Below are positions 31,587-43,600 of a stretch of 64,000 nucleotides of DNA, piece by piece (the stretch's first letter is position 1; the number at the start of each line of letters is the position of its first letter). The stretch is from Typha latifolia (Eukaryota > Streptophyta > Magnoliopsida > Poales > Typhaceae). The DNA lies in NCBI GenBank assembly GCA_019914945.1, contig CM034102.1:4825501-4889500 (forward strand), given 5' to 3'. The position numbers were made by a program, and so were the translations under genes. The notes under the pieces are model-generated. The model saw only the letters and a list, made by a program, of their open reading frames with translations, was not told the origin of the DNA and did not search any database.

Positions 31587-33051
31587 TCACAATGGTGGTG
31601 AAAATACTGTGCTTTGTGAAAGGTGACCTTTGATACTGATAGAACTTGAGAAAAATCTACCGTATCCTGTTGTTATTAACTTGTAAGGGCAAACAATGAT
31701 CATGTTGGATGTTCTTTCTGTTTTCTGTAAATACTTGTTTACATCGCATGTCAGTGATACTTTTATGTACTTTGAGTTTGAACATGAATTGTTATGAAAA
31801 TATGATTAGCCAAATGCCATCTTGCAATTATTTATTACACTGGAAGAGCTGGAGAATCTTAACTGCAATATAGTGAGAGGCTGGTTTACTTGCTACTCAC
31901 TATTCTTAAATATCATGTTCTGAGAAATTCTTCTTTATTTTAAGATTGGATGCTTTTCTTAAGGGATAAGTCTGTAAGCTTCTGAAAGGGAAGTATGAAC
32001 AACATTTTGAATCCTTTTCTTTCCATTCCCGGAATACATTTAAGGCTATCCGAAATTTTGTCAATCTTGCACAGATGCTGGACCTTTATGGACCACTATT
32101 CTTTATAAATTGTAGTGATTAAGATCTCTTTCAGAAAAGACATTTCCTTTTGTTAAATCCTTATTTTATTAGGACTGTTGTTTCTCTTTCAGTTTAGATC
32201 AAGCCCCCCCCACTTTGGTCTTAGAACGATCTTTCACCATGATTTGTGACTGTCATTCCTTTGATTTAAATCTTTTTTTTTAATGTACAAGTTTGGGAGT
32301 TTTTGGTCATTCTAGGTATGCTTGACACAGTGAGTTTATCCAACAAAAATCTCTGATTCAATGAGGACTTTTGAGCAATAATTATTATTCCTATCTACCC
32401 AAAAAATTGCTCGTAGAGTTAACAGTTTATATGAAAACAAATACTTAACATTTTTGTGCTAGAAGTTACATAATCTCATAAACAAGTTTAGAACTCACAT
32501 ACTAATTAATATAATATTTGATTGATGAGCAGATCTAAAATAATCAAGAACACCAAGTTGGGTGAGTGCCGAAGATATTTTTGCCAGCACCGTTCGGCGA
32601 GTGTCATTCGCAAGATTACAAAGACACCAAATATCTACAGCATTGGTAGCATCCATGGATTGATGGATATTCCCATCACTCATCAACCCCCAAAGTCCAC
32701 TTCCCCCGTACCACCCACCTCCCACCCCCGCAGGAGCTACTTATCTCCGCTCGATTACAAAGACGCGTCCAAGATTTTTTTTCATACCACCGGCTGTACC
32801 GGATCGTCTGCTTGCCAGAATGCAGGTATTACGCCTTCCTAACCAATCGGGATGCCAAGTAACATACTATAAGAAATTCCTACAGTTTGAGAATCTGGAA
32901 GATCGGCACCATGACCCACGAGCTACACTGTTATATACAGAACAAGGATTGTTCACGAGATGAATAGAGACAAATTAAAGCAACATCTCAACCTCAGTCC
33001 CAGTGCTTCCCTCCCCTTTCAACAACCCCTCTCCTCCTTCCCCTATCTTAT

Positions 33052-33094
<43 letters not shown>

Positions 33095-33232
33095 AATCTA
33101 TAAATTGGTAGCGTGTTGAGCGAAAAACCAAGCTTCACATTCTCAGATCCTTCTGTCTCTCCCAACGCCTCCTATCGCCATCTCTGCTAAGTCCTAATGA
33201 TCAGTTTGAGTTCATTAGGTTGGCAGAGCAAA
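31587..33232. other. Spacer between PhyH and phospholipase A2
   Basis: This spacer holds the PhyH 3' UTR, about 1 kb of unremarkable AT-rich sequence, then GC-richer promoter sequence from about 32560 with a CT tract and TATA box at the right end. Short ORFs here show no recognisable family. Confidence 0.55.
33056..33105 (+). promoter_or_regulatory. CT tract and TATA box of PLA2 gene
   Basis: A pure (CT)n run (33056-33093) is followed within six bases by TATAAAT (33099-33105), 128 bp before the ATG at 33233. The CT run thus lies just upstream of the core promoter, not in the leader. Confidence 0.5.
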
Positions 33233-33767
33233 ATGGGCAGAAGAAGAGAAGAGCAGCTCCTAAAGTTCTCCATCCTACTCCTTTTTGCTCTCCTCCTATC
33301 TACCCCTCCTTCTCACGCCCTCAACATCGGCATCCAATCCGTTAGCCCTGGCGGCGGCGGCTATGCGGTGGTAATTTCTTACATTCTCTCTCTCTCGCTC
33401 TCTCTCTGCTTCCGAATCATTTCACACACACACAAATCATTCTTTCTCTCTCTCTCTCTCTCTTTTATAGAGCAAGCAACAATGCAGCCGGAAGTGCGAG
33501 TCCGATCACTGCACTGGTATATGTACATCCTTCGCTATGTCATGTAATCGATGAGTTAATCTAATCTTTATCTCTATTTATCGGTACCAAAAGCGCCACC
33601 ATTTCTGAGGTACGGGAAGTACTGCGGGATCTTGTACAGTGGTTGCCCCGGCGAGAAGCCATGCGATGCCCTCGATGCTTGTTGCATGGTCCACGACGCC
33701 TGCGTCCAAGCCAAGCACAGTCTCTCTCTCTCTCTCTCTCCCTTCTTTCTCTTTCTCGTTATCAATT

Positions 33768-33801
<34 letters not shown>

Positions 33802-33997
33802 CGCGCGGCTTATGTGATGTGTAGATGACTACTTGAGCACGGAATGCAACGAGAACTTCCTCGACTGCCTCGCAAGGCTAAGAGAAGGGTCGGCGACGTT
33901 CGAGGGGAACAGATGCATGGTGGACGAGGTGATAGATGTGATCACTTTGGTCATCGAGGCCGCCGTGTTAGCTGGAAGAGTCCTTCACAAGCCATAA
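33233..33997 (+). CDS. PLA2: Secretory phospholipase A2
   Basis: This is a plant low-molecular-weight secretory PLA2, which releases the sn-2 fatty acid of phospholipids in a calcium-dependent reaction. Four exons (33233-33370, 33471-33516, 33594-33719, 33825-33997) join in phase to give 160 aa. A signal peptide (about 1-29: basic start, Leu-rich core, SHA at the probable cleavage site) is followed by the mature Cys-rich enzyme. The calcium loop is YGKYCGILYSGCPGEKPCD (68-86). The catalytic His-Asp pair is H95-D96 in CCMVHDAC. Cysteines at 51, 55, 60, 72, 79, 85, 91, 92 and 98 match the family pattern. There is no KDEL-type retention tail, so secretion or apoplastic action is likely. An in-frame ATG at 33197 would add 12 residues before the signal peptide. 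I prefer 33233 because it gives a normal signal peptide. Introns 1 and 3 are largely CT repeats. Confidence 0.95.
33380..33800 (+). repeat. CT microsatellites in PLA2 introns
   Basis: (CT)n tracts fill much of intron 1 (about 33384-33408 and 33444-33463) and intron 3 (33720-33740 and 33768-33799). Intron 3 is only 105 bp, so it is mostly simple repeat serving as the polypyrimidine region. Confidence 0.8.
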
Positions 33998-36084
33998 TAG
34001 CTGCTAGGGTGATGGAGGAAAAGAGACGGATCGATCCATCCAAAAATCGAAGAGGAGGGTAGTCGGTGGAGGGATTGTCTGTCACGAGTCCCTTGTCGCC
34101 TTTTGGGCTGGATGATTGGATCACATGGCATATTTTATATTTCATAAAATGTTTGTATTAGAAAATCAATATTTGGTCGTCTAGTTGGTTTCATATGATA
34201 TGTGATGGGTTTTTTCTTTTTAAATTTTATTTTCTTCTCCTTCTTCTTCTTCCTCCCTTTTCCAATGGTTTATTGTTAGTTGGTTATTTTATAGTGATTC
34301 TTTTGTATGGTCAAGTATTTTATACGGAGGTCCAAATGTACGTGGAAGTGGGTTGGCTCCTTGGCTGTGTGTGAAGATGTTGATAGAATGAGTCAGCTCA
34401 TACTCCATATTAATATATATAATTAATGCGTTAGTGTTTATACGACAGTATTATGTTTCGATTGAAACAACTAGTACTATTTCAATTATTAACATGCATA
34501 TAAGCGTGGTAGTTAGTGTGTTTGTTATAGGATAGAGGACCCTACATTAATGAAATCTTAGCACCTAATGGCATAACTGACATTTTAGTTAAAATGGCGA
34601 GGTTGTACTTGGGGGAGGAGGAGGAGGAGGCAAGGATTGTACTCAGCTCTTAAAATTTTTTTTTCCTTTCTTATTACACTAGTACCTCTCACGACTTCTT
34701 TACAATTTTTTTACTAATTAATTAATGGATTAATTATCGTGGGGGTGATGAGGAGAATTAAGTCACGTAGACGTCTCTTCGTCTAGTTCTTGTGGGTCTA
34801 CTTAAATCTTTAAAAAGAGTTTTTTTTTTATCGAAACCTATATTTAAAATGAGAATATCTGAATAATAAAGTTTAGTGAACTATTGCTGGTTGTACTGTC
34901 ATATTTGGGTACGAAGAACTTTAGTCTAATGAGAAATTTCTTTCTCAAGCTAATGAAAGCACCCTACGAATTAAGAAATATTTCATTAATAAATTATTGG
35001 AGGAGACAAGGGCATGATTGTTATTTATCAAATCAATTATCGGCATAGTTCTTTTGAAAAAAAATCAACTATATTTGCTGTGCCAATAATATCTTTTCAC
35101 TACAAATATTAATTCTTTAATAGAAAGAAAGACGTCAAAGAAAGGAAAACGGACAAATAGTCCTCCTTTCTTTTGTCTTCTCCTCTCTTTTTTTGTTCTA
35201 TAATATGTCTCAAATTAGGAGTTTTATAATTAAGGATGAAATATCACTTAAAAATTTTTAAATTAAATTTAGATAATTTTATAAATCGCACCTATGTTTT
35301 ACCTATTTTATGATTCACAATTTATTTTTGAGTATTTTGTAATCCGAATACTTATTTTTCTCTATAATTTTTGTTTAACATATTGAGTTAACTTAGACAG
35401 TATTAGCAAAAATTTATTTTGTTATAATATATTAAATAATCTATAAATACATAAATTACTCATGTCTTATTCATTCTCTCATTCTTTCACATCTTTCGCA
35501 TCGTCCTCATCACCTCATCATGTACAAGCCAGAGTTTTTAATTCTCAAATCAGAATTGATCAAGATACTTAGCTCGCTGCATTTTTTCGACGAACCTTGG
35601 AGCAAGCATAAGTAGAATAGGATAGGGAAGATGAAGAATAAGAGGAAGATGAGGAGGTGGTGGAAGAAGAAGAGGAGTAGGAGGGAGAAGACGAGGGAAA
35701 ATGGTGGTAGTCACTAGAGGTGGTTCGGGGAAGGTGGTGAAGGAGAGAGAGGGCAGTGAGGGTATTTTAGTAATTTGATTAATATCGATTAGTCAAAATA
35801 ATGTCAAAAGTGTTAAAAATAAAATTTACAGAGAAAAAAGAGAGGTCTATTTATAAAATTATTAAATATGAGGTGTGAATCATAAAATAGGTAAAATGTA
35901 GGACATGATTTGTAAAATTTATTTTAGTACAAAAAATAAGAATAATTCAAGCATAGAAGAAAAGTTAAGCGGATCCGGATTCGGTTCTACTATCGATCCA
36001 ATTGGATCCGATTACAGACCTCTAGCTAGTAGCTACAAGCCTACAACCCTCGTCCTCGAGCCCGAGTGCAAAAAAACGATCACC
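33998..36084. other. Spacer between PLA2 and ABCI10
   Basis: AT-rich spacer. It holds the PLA2 3' UTR, a long-TIR element (about 35262-35920) and the short ABCI10 promoter. No gene was recognised. Confidence 0.6.
35262..35920. mobile_element. Non-autonomous element with long inverted repeats
   Basis: The left arm (about 35265-35395) is the imperfect reverse complement of the right arm (about 35795-35920). The best-kept core is ACCTATTTTATGATTCACA at 35301-35319 and its inverse at 35872-35890. Arms of about 120 bp enclose a purine-rich centre (35620-35770) with GAAGA / GAGGA runs and no transposase. Long arms are seen in Mutator-like and foldback elements. The exact ends and target-site duplication are unresolved. 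Confidence 0.65.
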
Positions 36085-38583
36085 ATGCGAGCCTTTCTCT
36101 TGAGTAGCTCTACCTCTCTCTTCCCCTCCCCTCTCTCTCCCCCCATCTCCACCTACGCGGAAACGCCATCGCCAAGGTAAACGACACCCTCTACCTCTCT
36201 CTGGACCGTTCCTTCACTAATCTCACTGCCCTCGCAGCCGTCGAGCTCTCGCCGCCGCGAAACCTCCCGCCATTGACGCTCGCAATCTGAGCTTCTCCGT
36301 GACGACGAAACGAGGTAGGGTTCTCCCGATTCTCAAGAGATGTTCGTTTCGCGTTCCTCCCGGCCAGCTCTGGATGCTTCTCGGTCCCAATGGATGCGGC
36401 AAATCCACTCTTCTGAAGGTTTATTTTTCTCTTTCCTCGATTAAATTGATCTGCGGTTGTATCTTTTCTTGAAAAGGTTGGATTTTTTTTTATTGTTCCA
36501 CGCGATCCGGGTTATTGAAAGTAGCGAATTGAAGGTGCTTTTTTTTTGGGTGGTATTTTGCTTATGGGAGAACCGATTCAAGGTGAAAGTTTATCTCTTT
36601 GTTCCATTTTTGAGGTACGAAAGATAGACGGTAATATGGTAGAAGAATTCATAGCGTAATAACATGAAAACCAGGATCAAATTTGTGAGATAATTTGGAC
36701 TAGTCTCAATTTTAATCGCATTTGTAACTTGTTATGTTTGACCTTATGAAAGTATTGTATCTAGCTGGTGCAAAAAAAATTCCGTACCTTTTGAAGCTTG
36801 AATTTTTCATAGCCACTAATATTTGTGAACTTTCTTAGCTTTTTTAACTACTTAGTGGTTTAATTAACTATATTAATTTCTAGGTCTTGGCAGGTCTCCT
36901 AAAATCAACTGATGGAACAGTACGTGTAAATATGCCAAGCAGCTTTGTCTTTCAGAATCCTGATCACCAGGTTCTTATTTCTAAATTAACCTACAATACT
37001 TTTCTTGTCAATATTTTTCTACATTCTCAAGTTAAGAAGGAACAAAAGATGCTTAACAACAAGAATGTTTTGTAATTGCATAAAATTTATTTACCATATG
37101 CTTAACAACGAGAATGGTACTTTTACTATAATAATATACATCTCTGAATTTACATAAAGAGCAGATAATACTCTTAAAAATTTCTTAGCATCCTCTTTTC
37201 CACCATGAAACTTCTGGATTTCTATTTTATAGAATAAAGGCATCGCTTCATCCTGTGTTTCTGCAGGTGGTGATGCCTACGGTTGAAGCAGATGTTGCAT
37301 TTGGTCTTGGCAAGTTCAATCTTTCATCTGATGAAGTTAGAATGAGAGTATCAAAAGCTTTGAATGCTGTTGACATGTTGAACTACTCACAAGTAGGTAA
37401 ACAAAGTGCAATATGTGGAGTGTACTCTATGTTGAGAACAAGAGTCTATGAGTATCCTTCATTTGAAACAGAGACCAATTCAAACTCTTAGTGGCGGTCA
37501 GAAACAAAGAGTTGCAATTGCGGGTGCATTAGCTGAAGCATGCAAAGTGCTGTTACTAGATGAGCTGACAACTTTTTTGGACGAGTATGACCAGGTATTA
37601 TGTTTTCTGCGAGTAAAAGTAAGTTTTGCATAACATGTGCTTCCTCGGAACTGTTTTGAAATCTTCATCACATAACGGATCAGAAGGCACATTTATCACA
37701 TAATGGAGGTGCGCACAAGTTCATCATTGATCAATAACTATGATGATCTTCTCTATGTTTAAGTAATAGTTTTGGTACCAATGCTGGTGCAGAGGCTCCA
37801 TGCTTCATGCTTTGCACTGGAGGTCAAGTTCTGCCCCCTGCATTCACATCTCATGTTGATCTTCTTTACAATTATTTTACAATCTTTCTCCAATGTATCA
37901 TTCTTGTCCATAACTACCAACCATATCTACAAAATACTATCAACACAGAGAATACAATATGACACAATGATCAGTAAGTCTTCATTCTAGACTATTCTTT
38001 ATGGTACGGCAGTACGGATGCGAGATGGTGCGTTTCAGAAAACATCAAGCCCAAAAGTGAAAAAAAACTTTACCAAGCAAGGTCCAAAAAGGATAAATAG
38101 TAGAGATAACAAACTGCAGAGAAATCCCAAATGAACATACCTCATGTTGAGAAATTTAATAGAATGTTGGAAAATGAAAAGAAGAATTGAGAACTATCGT
38201 TTGGATGTTTAGACTATCTGTCTATCTAATTGACCTCCTCATGCAAGGCTTTTCCAAAGTTTTTGTTTCCATGATACTATGAGAGTTTCAAACTTTAGTT
38301 TATTATTGTCTTTGATGGAGATTGTTGTCAATTGATCTTCAACTAATTGTTACTTGATGAGGTTTGGTGCCAGATTGGTGTGATAAAGGCAGTCAAGAGC
38401 TCTGTTGCTGCCACTGGTGAAGTTGCCGCATTATGGGTCACACATCGCTTAGAAGAACTCAAATATGCAGATGGTGCTATCTATATGGAAGATGGACAAA
38501 TTATGATTCAGGGGAACATCTCGAGTGTCTCTAAATATCTGAAAGAAAAACAAGCATTCTATATTGGTCATCTTAATCTCTAA
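36085..38583 (+). CDS. ABCI10: ABC transporter I family member 10, chloroplast
   Basis: This is a soluble ABC ATPase resembling the energising subunit of bacterial ECF-type transporters. The Arabidopsis homologue is plastid-targeted and essential for embryo development. Six exons (36085-36176, 36238-36418, 36884-36970, 37267-37392, 37472-37594, 38374-38583) give 272 aa, all in phase. Residues 1-35, rich in Ser, Pro and Thr, form a likely transit peptide. Nucleotide-binding motifs are complete: Walker A GPNGCGKST (80-88), Q-loop FQNPDHQ (Q115), signature LSGGQ (168-172), Walker B LLLDE (189-193) and H-loop WVTHR (H227). There is no membrane domain, so it must pair with a separate permease. The exon 4 to exon 5 junction (YSQ then RPIQTLSGGQ) was chosen because it restores the family sequence. 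Confidence 0.94.
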
Positions 38584-40602
38584 ACATTTCCAGCATGGAT
38601 TCCTATGCCGTGGATTCATGTGATGGGATGTAATGGCTTGCTAAGTTAGTACTTGCTCACACTCTAGCTCCTTGTATGTTTTGATGAATAACCTTATAGA
38701 ATGTTTTCTTTCACATGCCTACAAATTGAATGGCCAACTTTTCTGATTCTTTCTTTTTCAACTAACTTGTCTGCACAGACATCTGAAGCTCTTATCCAAT
38801 TCACGGCGACCTTTCAAGAACATGAAGTGCTTATGGTATTGTTGGAGATCAAGATGACTTCCACACTTATCTGCGTCATCAGAAGAAATATCTTAGATGT
38901 GCCACGACGGAAATACTATATCAATGCGGTTGCTTTGCTTATGTTGATCAATTCAATCGTTCTTGGATGTTTGATTGAGTCAATTGGAGTGTAGAATGAT
39001 GTATTATATTTAATTTCATTGTTGGGTCAAATTGGTTCTTTTAGACTTGATTTCAGTTTAATTGGAGGCTATTATTAGTCGTATGAGATTTTTTTTCCTG
39101 TTTATTTTAATAAGAAGTATACTCAAGGGTAAGTTAGTCATAATGAGAATTATAATTCCTATTAAAGTAAATTAAACCTTGTCAGGCAGATTGATCTTGG
39201 AATTTAAAAAAAAGGTTTGCCTTCTATCAAGTTTCTTTGCGTGAAGTGTGCAATAGCGAAGTGTGAAACCCTCCAGAGTAGGTCGAGTTTCTCTTTTCCT
39301 TGCTCTTCTTTTCTCTTCATTGTTTCTTTGAATCTGCTGAAACCTGAAGAATCCTTTCTCTTGGGTTTCGTTACTGTTGCATTGTACCATAGTTAGTGTA
39401 GCACCGTGGTGTTGGGTACTGTAGCAGTACCTGCTAACGATTTTATTCGGATCTGGCAAGTATTCTTTCATATTTCTCCTCACTTTTCTAGTTTCAACCT
39501 ACAAGGCTACAACTCACCAAAGATAAAGGTGTAAGATCTCTAGATGCCTAAATCCACCAAATGCTCAATGTGTAAATTTTGAAATGGATCTAAATGAATT
39601 AATCAGAAATGGGTTGGAATATTCTTAGGTACTTTACCGCTGTCCTTTAGTTTTTTTAATGCTGAATTTATCTCTCTCTACATCATATGATTAGCATCCC
39701 ATATAGCTTTTGGTTATTATTTACGCATACCATAAATTCATAATATGTTTAGTTGTGTGTGTATTTGATTCATATGCATTAGGTCAGACTCCTAGGTTGT
39801 CCTACATCTGGTATGCTCTTAAGATTGGAAACTAAAGCAAAGTCAAGATGCCAGAGGCCTTAGTATAATGTCTTTAGGTTGTTTTTCTAATCAGGCCCAT
39901 CAATACAATCTTCATCCTTTTCTTCAGTGATTTGTTAAACTGCAATATACAAAAGTTAATTAATCTGCTTTATCTACCGTGGAGATTCAATGGTTTTTTT
40001 TCACTAGGACGCCTCAAAAGTTTGTACTGGATTTAAGTAAAATGAACAACTAAAATGATTTCAAAATTTTCACCGTATATGACAACAATGGGACTTTTGC
40101 AACTTAATTGTATTTTATTTTTCGACAATAATAAGGTTTAATGCGCACTGAATATATATAAATTATATGCATTTATTATAGCAAAAACATTGGCTAGAGA
40201 AAACATACGTACTTAATTTATAAAAGCTTAATCGTGCCAATTAGAAAAACAACTGCAATGAAATCGCAGAAGCCCCCACCAAGAACTCACCTGTTTTTGA
40301 TAATATTTTGATTTTGACAAAAGACTTCCTTCCCTGCATTAAAAAAATCGAGCTCTTATATTCAGAGATGCAGAACAAAAAGACAACAATATTTGTTACA
40401 TCATTTTCCTTCCAACCGCTAATATATATTTCACCACACATTGCTAACATTTTACAATAAATAAGCAGCTCTGGTTTTCTTCTTTCACATTGAAGAAAAT
40501 ATCTCTTTAGATGAAAATGGCCTTTCAAACAGAAGACAAACAACTGCATGTTTTCTTCCCTTGATCATTTTACTCTCTGCACTGAAGTACCACCAATATG
40601 AA
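38584..40602. other. Convergent spacer, ABCI10 / CNGC
   Basis: The two genes converge here, so both 3' UTRs lie inside. 39170-39520 has CTGTAGCAGTACC-type sequence that may be a retrotransposon leader fragment, but nothing confirms it. No gene was seen. Confidence 0.5.
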
Positions 40603-43600
40603 TCAGTCTGCATCTACTGCTGCAAAATCAGGTTCAGGAGGTTTCGGCAATGTGACCAAGTCCTTTACAATCTTGCTACGTTGCCTATGAATTCCACGAA
40701 GAGCATTAGCTGCAAATCGTGATGCATAGATGGTTGCCCCAAGGCTAGATGAACAGCCATCCAGATGGTCATCGAGTCCTTCCATTCCTTCTCTGCGACG
40801 TACTTCTGCAAACTTCCTCTTGGAATAACGTCGCCATGCTGCTTGGATAAAGCAGGCTGCCCATGTTCTCCACTGCTGTGAATAAAAGCGAAAGGTATGT
40901 TGAACCTGCCTGCTATGAAGCCGCCTGAACTGACTAGCCACAAATTTTAATTCATCAGCTGTTAGCGCAAAAGCTTCTACTTCAGTTAAAGCTTTCACTG
41001 TCCGTGTGGAAGATGGAAGGTTAGCTGCGGATTTGGGATCCAGAGCCCATGTTAGCAATTCCTCACCACAGAAATCTCCCTCCTTCAGTAGACCTCGATT
41101 GAAGAAACCACTTCTTCCACCATCAGTGGTTATGCTCTCCAGGCGACCACGAATGATGAAAACCATCTCATCCACAGGATCTCCCTCCCTTACAATGTAT
41201 GTATTTTCTGTGCACAAACTTGGTTTTAGCCGTTCACATATTGCATCTAACAACCGCTCATCCATGTTCCCGAAAAGAGGGACCTATCAGCAAGGATATT
41301 GATCAGAATTATCAACGAGGAATCAAGATGAGTGACATGAGCATAGAAAGGCATCCGAGAGCACAAGCAGACATGAGCAAGTCTGCAATTTAACACGTAC
41401 CCTTCTCACCAAACCTAAACAGAGATGACGTTTGATGTCTCTCCTAAGGTCCTTGGGAAGGCTCTGAACCAGGCTTTCTTCATCCACTCCTCTCGTCTCC
41501 AACCACTTATATTGATCATATCGCCTAACACGTTCCCTAAGATCTTGTGGCAGCAAGCGGTGATGCATCCACTGTTCGGAGTCTCGTCTTTTAACTCTCA
41601 TCTCTTCAATTCGTAAAGTCAGTGACTGAAGGTAAGTCTGAAGCAACATTGCAAGGTTTGGAAAAAAGAACATTTCAGAGTTTGTCAGTCAAAAAAATGT
41701 GCCTTCTCTACATGAAGATGCACCAGAAAAAGAGAAAGCTAAGAAATAAGCTTACCTGCATGTTTCCAATGAGGAGAGCAAAAAGAATGAGTCCAAAAAT
41801 AGCCAAAGATATCGAAAAGATGACCTCTCCAGGATAAGTACTAGTTTGGAGCCCCTGGCCAAGGGTACTGTTTGCATGCACATGGCAAGAGGGTTAAACA
41901 AAATTAGCATCAATAAACCAGTTTCCAACCAAGTTGAGTTTAGCATGCTATAAATAATACCCAATTATCCATCTCATTCCATCTTAATGGAAGTATCCTA
42001 TACTAACAGGGTGCACTGCTTACTGTGCTGAGAGTTTCAAAGGTCAAGATTTTTTTAAGAGTTCAATATAGGTCCATTAGGCCAAAAAATAGGGCAACTG
42101 ATATCACCACAGTTGGTGCTTCAATGGAGCATAAAATGAATCGATTGTCTGCACCGAAGGAGCAAATTAGAGGGTGAGAGCTAACATTCAATAGTAAAAA
42201 ATTGCTACACCTATTCAATATTAATCTAGAAGGCCGCACAATTTACTTACATGATCGTTTCAAAGATCAAGACACACTCAAATGCTGAGAACTACTGGTT
42301 ATCGGCTTATATCTGTATTCTGATCAAATGATTCTCAATAGTTTCATGTTTGTCATTGCATTATCTAACCATTCTAAATTGGAGTGGTACAATACTCTAC
42401 CAGATAGATAAATAACCCAATGATCCACCATATTGAGCAGCTTTACCTCAGGTTTTGCAAGCCCCACCATAAACAAAAACAAAGCTTGGAGATAAATTTC
42501 CTCGATGCAACAACTCCAGATGCCAAGGATTGTTCGTATATTCCGAAATTAAAGGGCAGATTGTCCCCACCCACTGAACATTGCTTCTCAAGAACTTCAA
42601 CGCTGACCTTAAGCCAGCTGTCATAGCCTTTTACATACTGGTTACCACAATACAAGTAGTTCTCTTCGCATCCATCAAACTGCTTACAAGCAAAATGCCA
42701 GCAATCATCGACACGCTCTACAGATAACAAGTACCAGAAAGCACCAACAATCTGCAAGAAAGAAAACAAAAGAATCTTGTATTATACAATAGTAGTATAA
42801 CCATGACCCTATGCCAATGAGCCTAAAGCAACAGAACTAAGTGTCACTCAAATAGAAAAAATATTTTGGATGCAATGCTCTCCCTCCGTAAGGCAATTGG
42901 AGCACTGGTACACTATGTTAATGCATTTAAGCTAAAGTGCAATACTGATCTATGGTGCTCAATTATCATGAAAGATAAAATGGTTTTATTCCTAAGATTT
43001 CAAACATACGCAAAAGGATTTGTCTGTCAGTGTATATAAGGACTAAAAATCTTAAAATCCTTGTGTCAGTGGTCTGAGTCCACTTCTCCGTGGACTTTTG
43101 GTCCATTAAATGCAAGCCTACTAAAGGAAGAAATGAAAGTGAATTAAAGAGGCTTCTTTCCAAAACTGGAGGTTCTCACCTCCCAAGGTAAGAGAAGAGA
43201 ACTCCAGTTCAACTTCTCAATAAGGCTTTGGTAGAAAGAGGTATTTTTTATTCACAGAAGTTTCGTACTCGTCTCGGAAATGACATTCTTATTAAGTCAA
43301 GGTCATAAAGTGGGTTTGGTTATTCCCTCTTCCAACTCTTTCCATTATTATTTTTTGTTGTTGAAATGCCCCAAGTTAGATCAACCTGATTCATTTAATA
43401 GGGGACTGCCCTGCTCTCATTCAGTCAGGTGTTCTTTGATATAGCTGCCACCAAGAACAAAATAGCTCCTAGTCACTAATTAGTGCTCCTCTGTCCTCCA
43501 GGGGACTCCATCGATCAAAGCTTCTTTTTCTCACGTAATTTTGCTTGCCCATTCAATGCCGGAGGAAATGACATTTAGGCCCATGATACAATCTTCTTGT

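Noticed and set aside
35905..36084. In-frame upstream extension of ABCI10 exon 1 to an ATG at 35905
   Set aside because: It would add 60 residues that overlap the long-TIR element and lack transit-peptide character. The ATG at 36085 gives a normal plastid leader.
38701..38994. 97-codon plus-strand ORF after ABCI10
   Set aside because: It starts in the ABCI10 3' flank and resembles no family. Composition is like the surrounding non-coding DNA.
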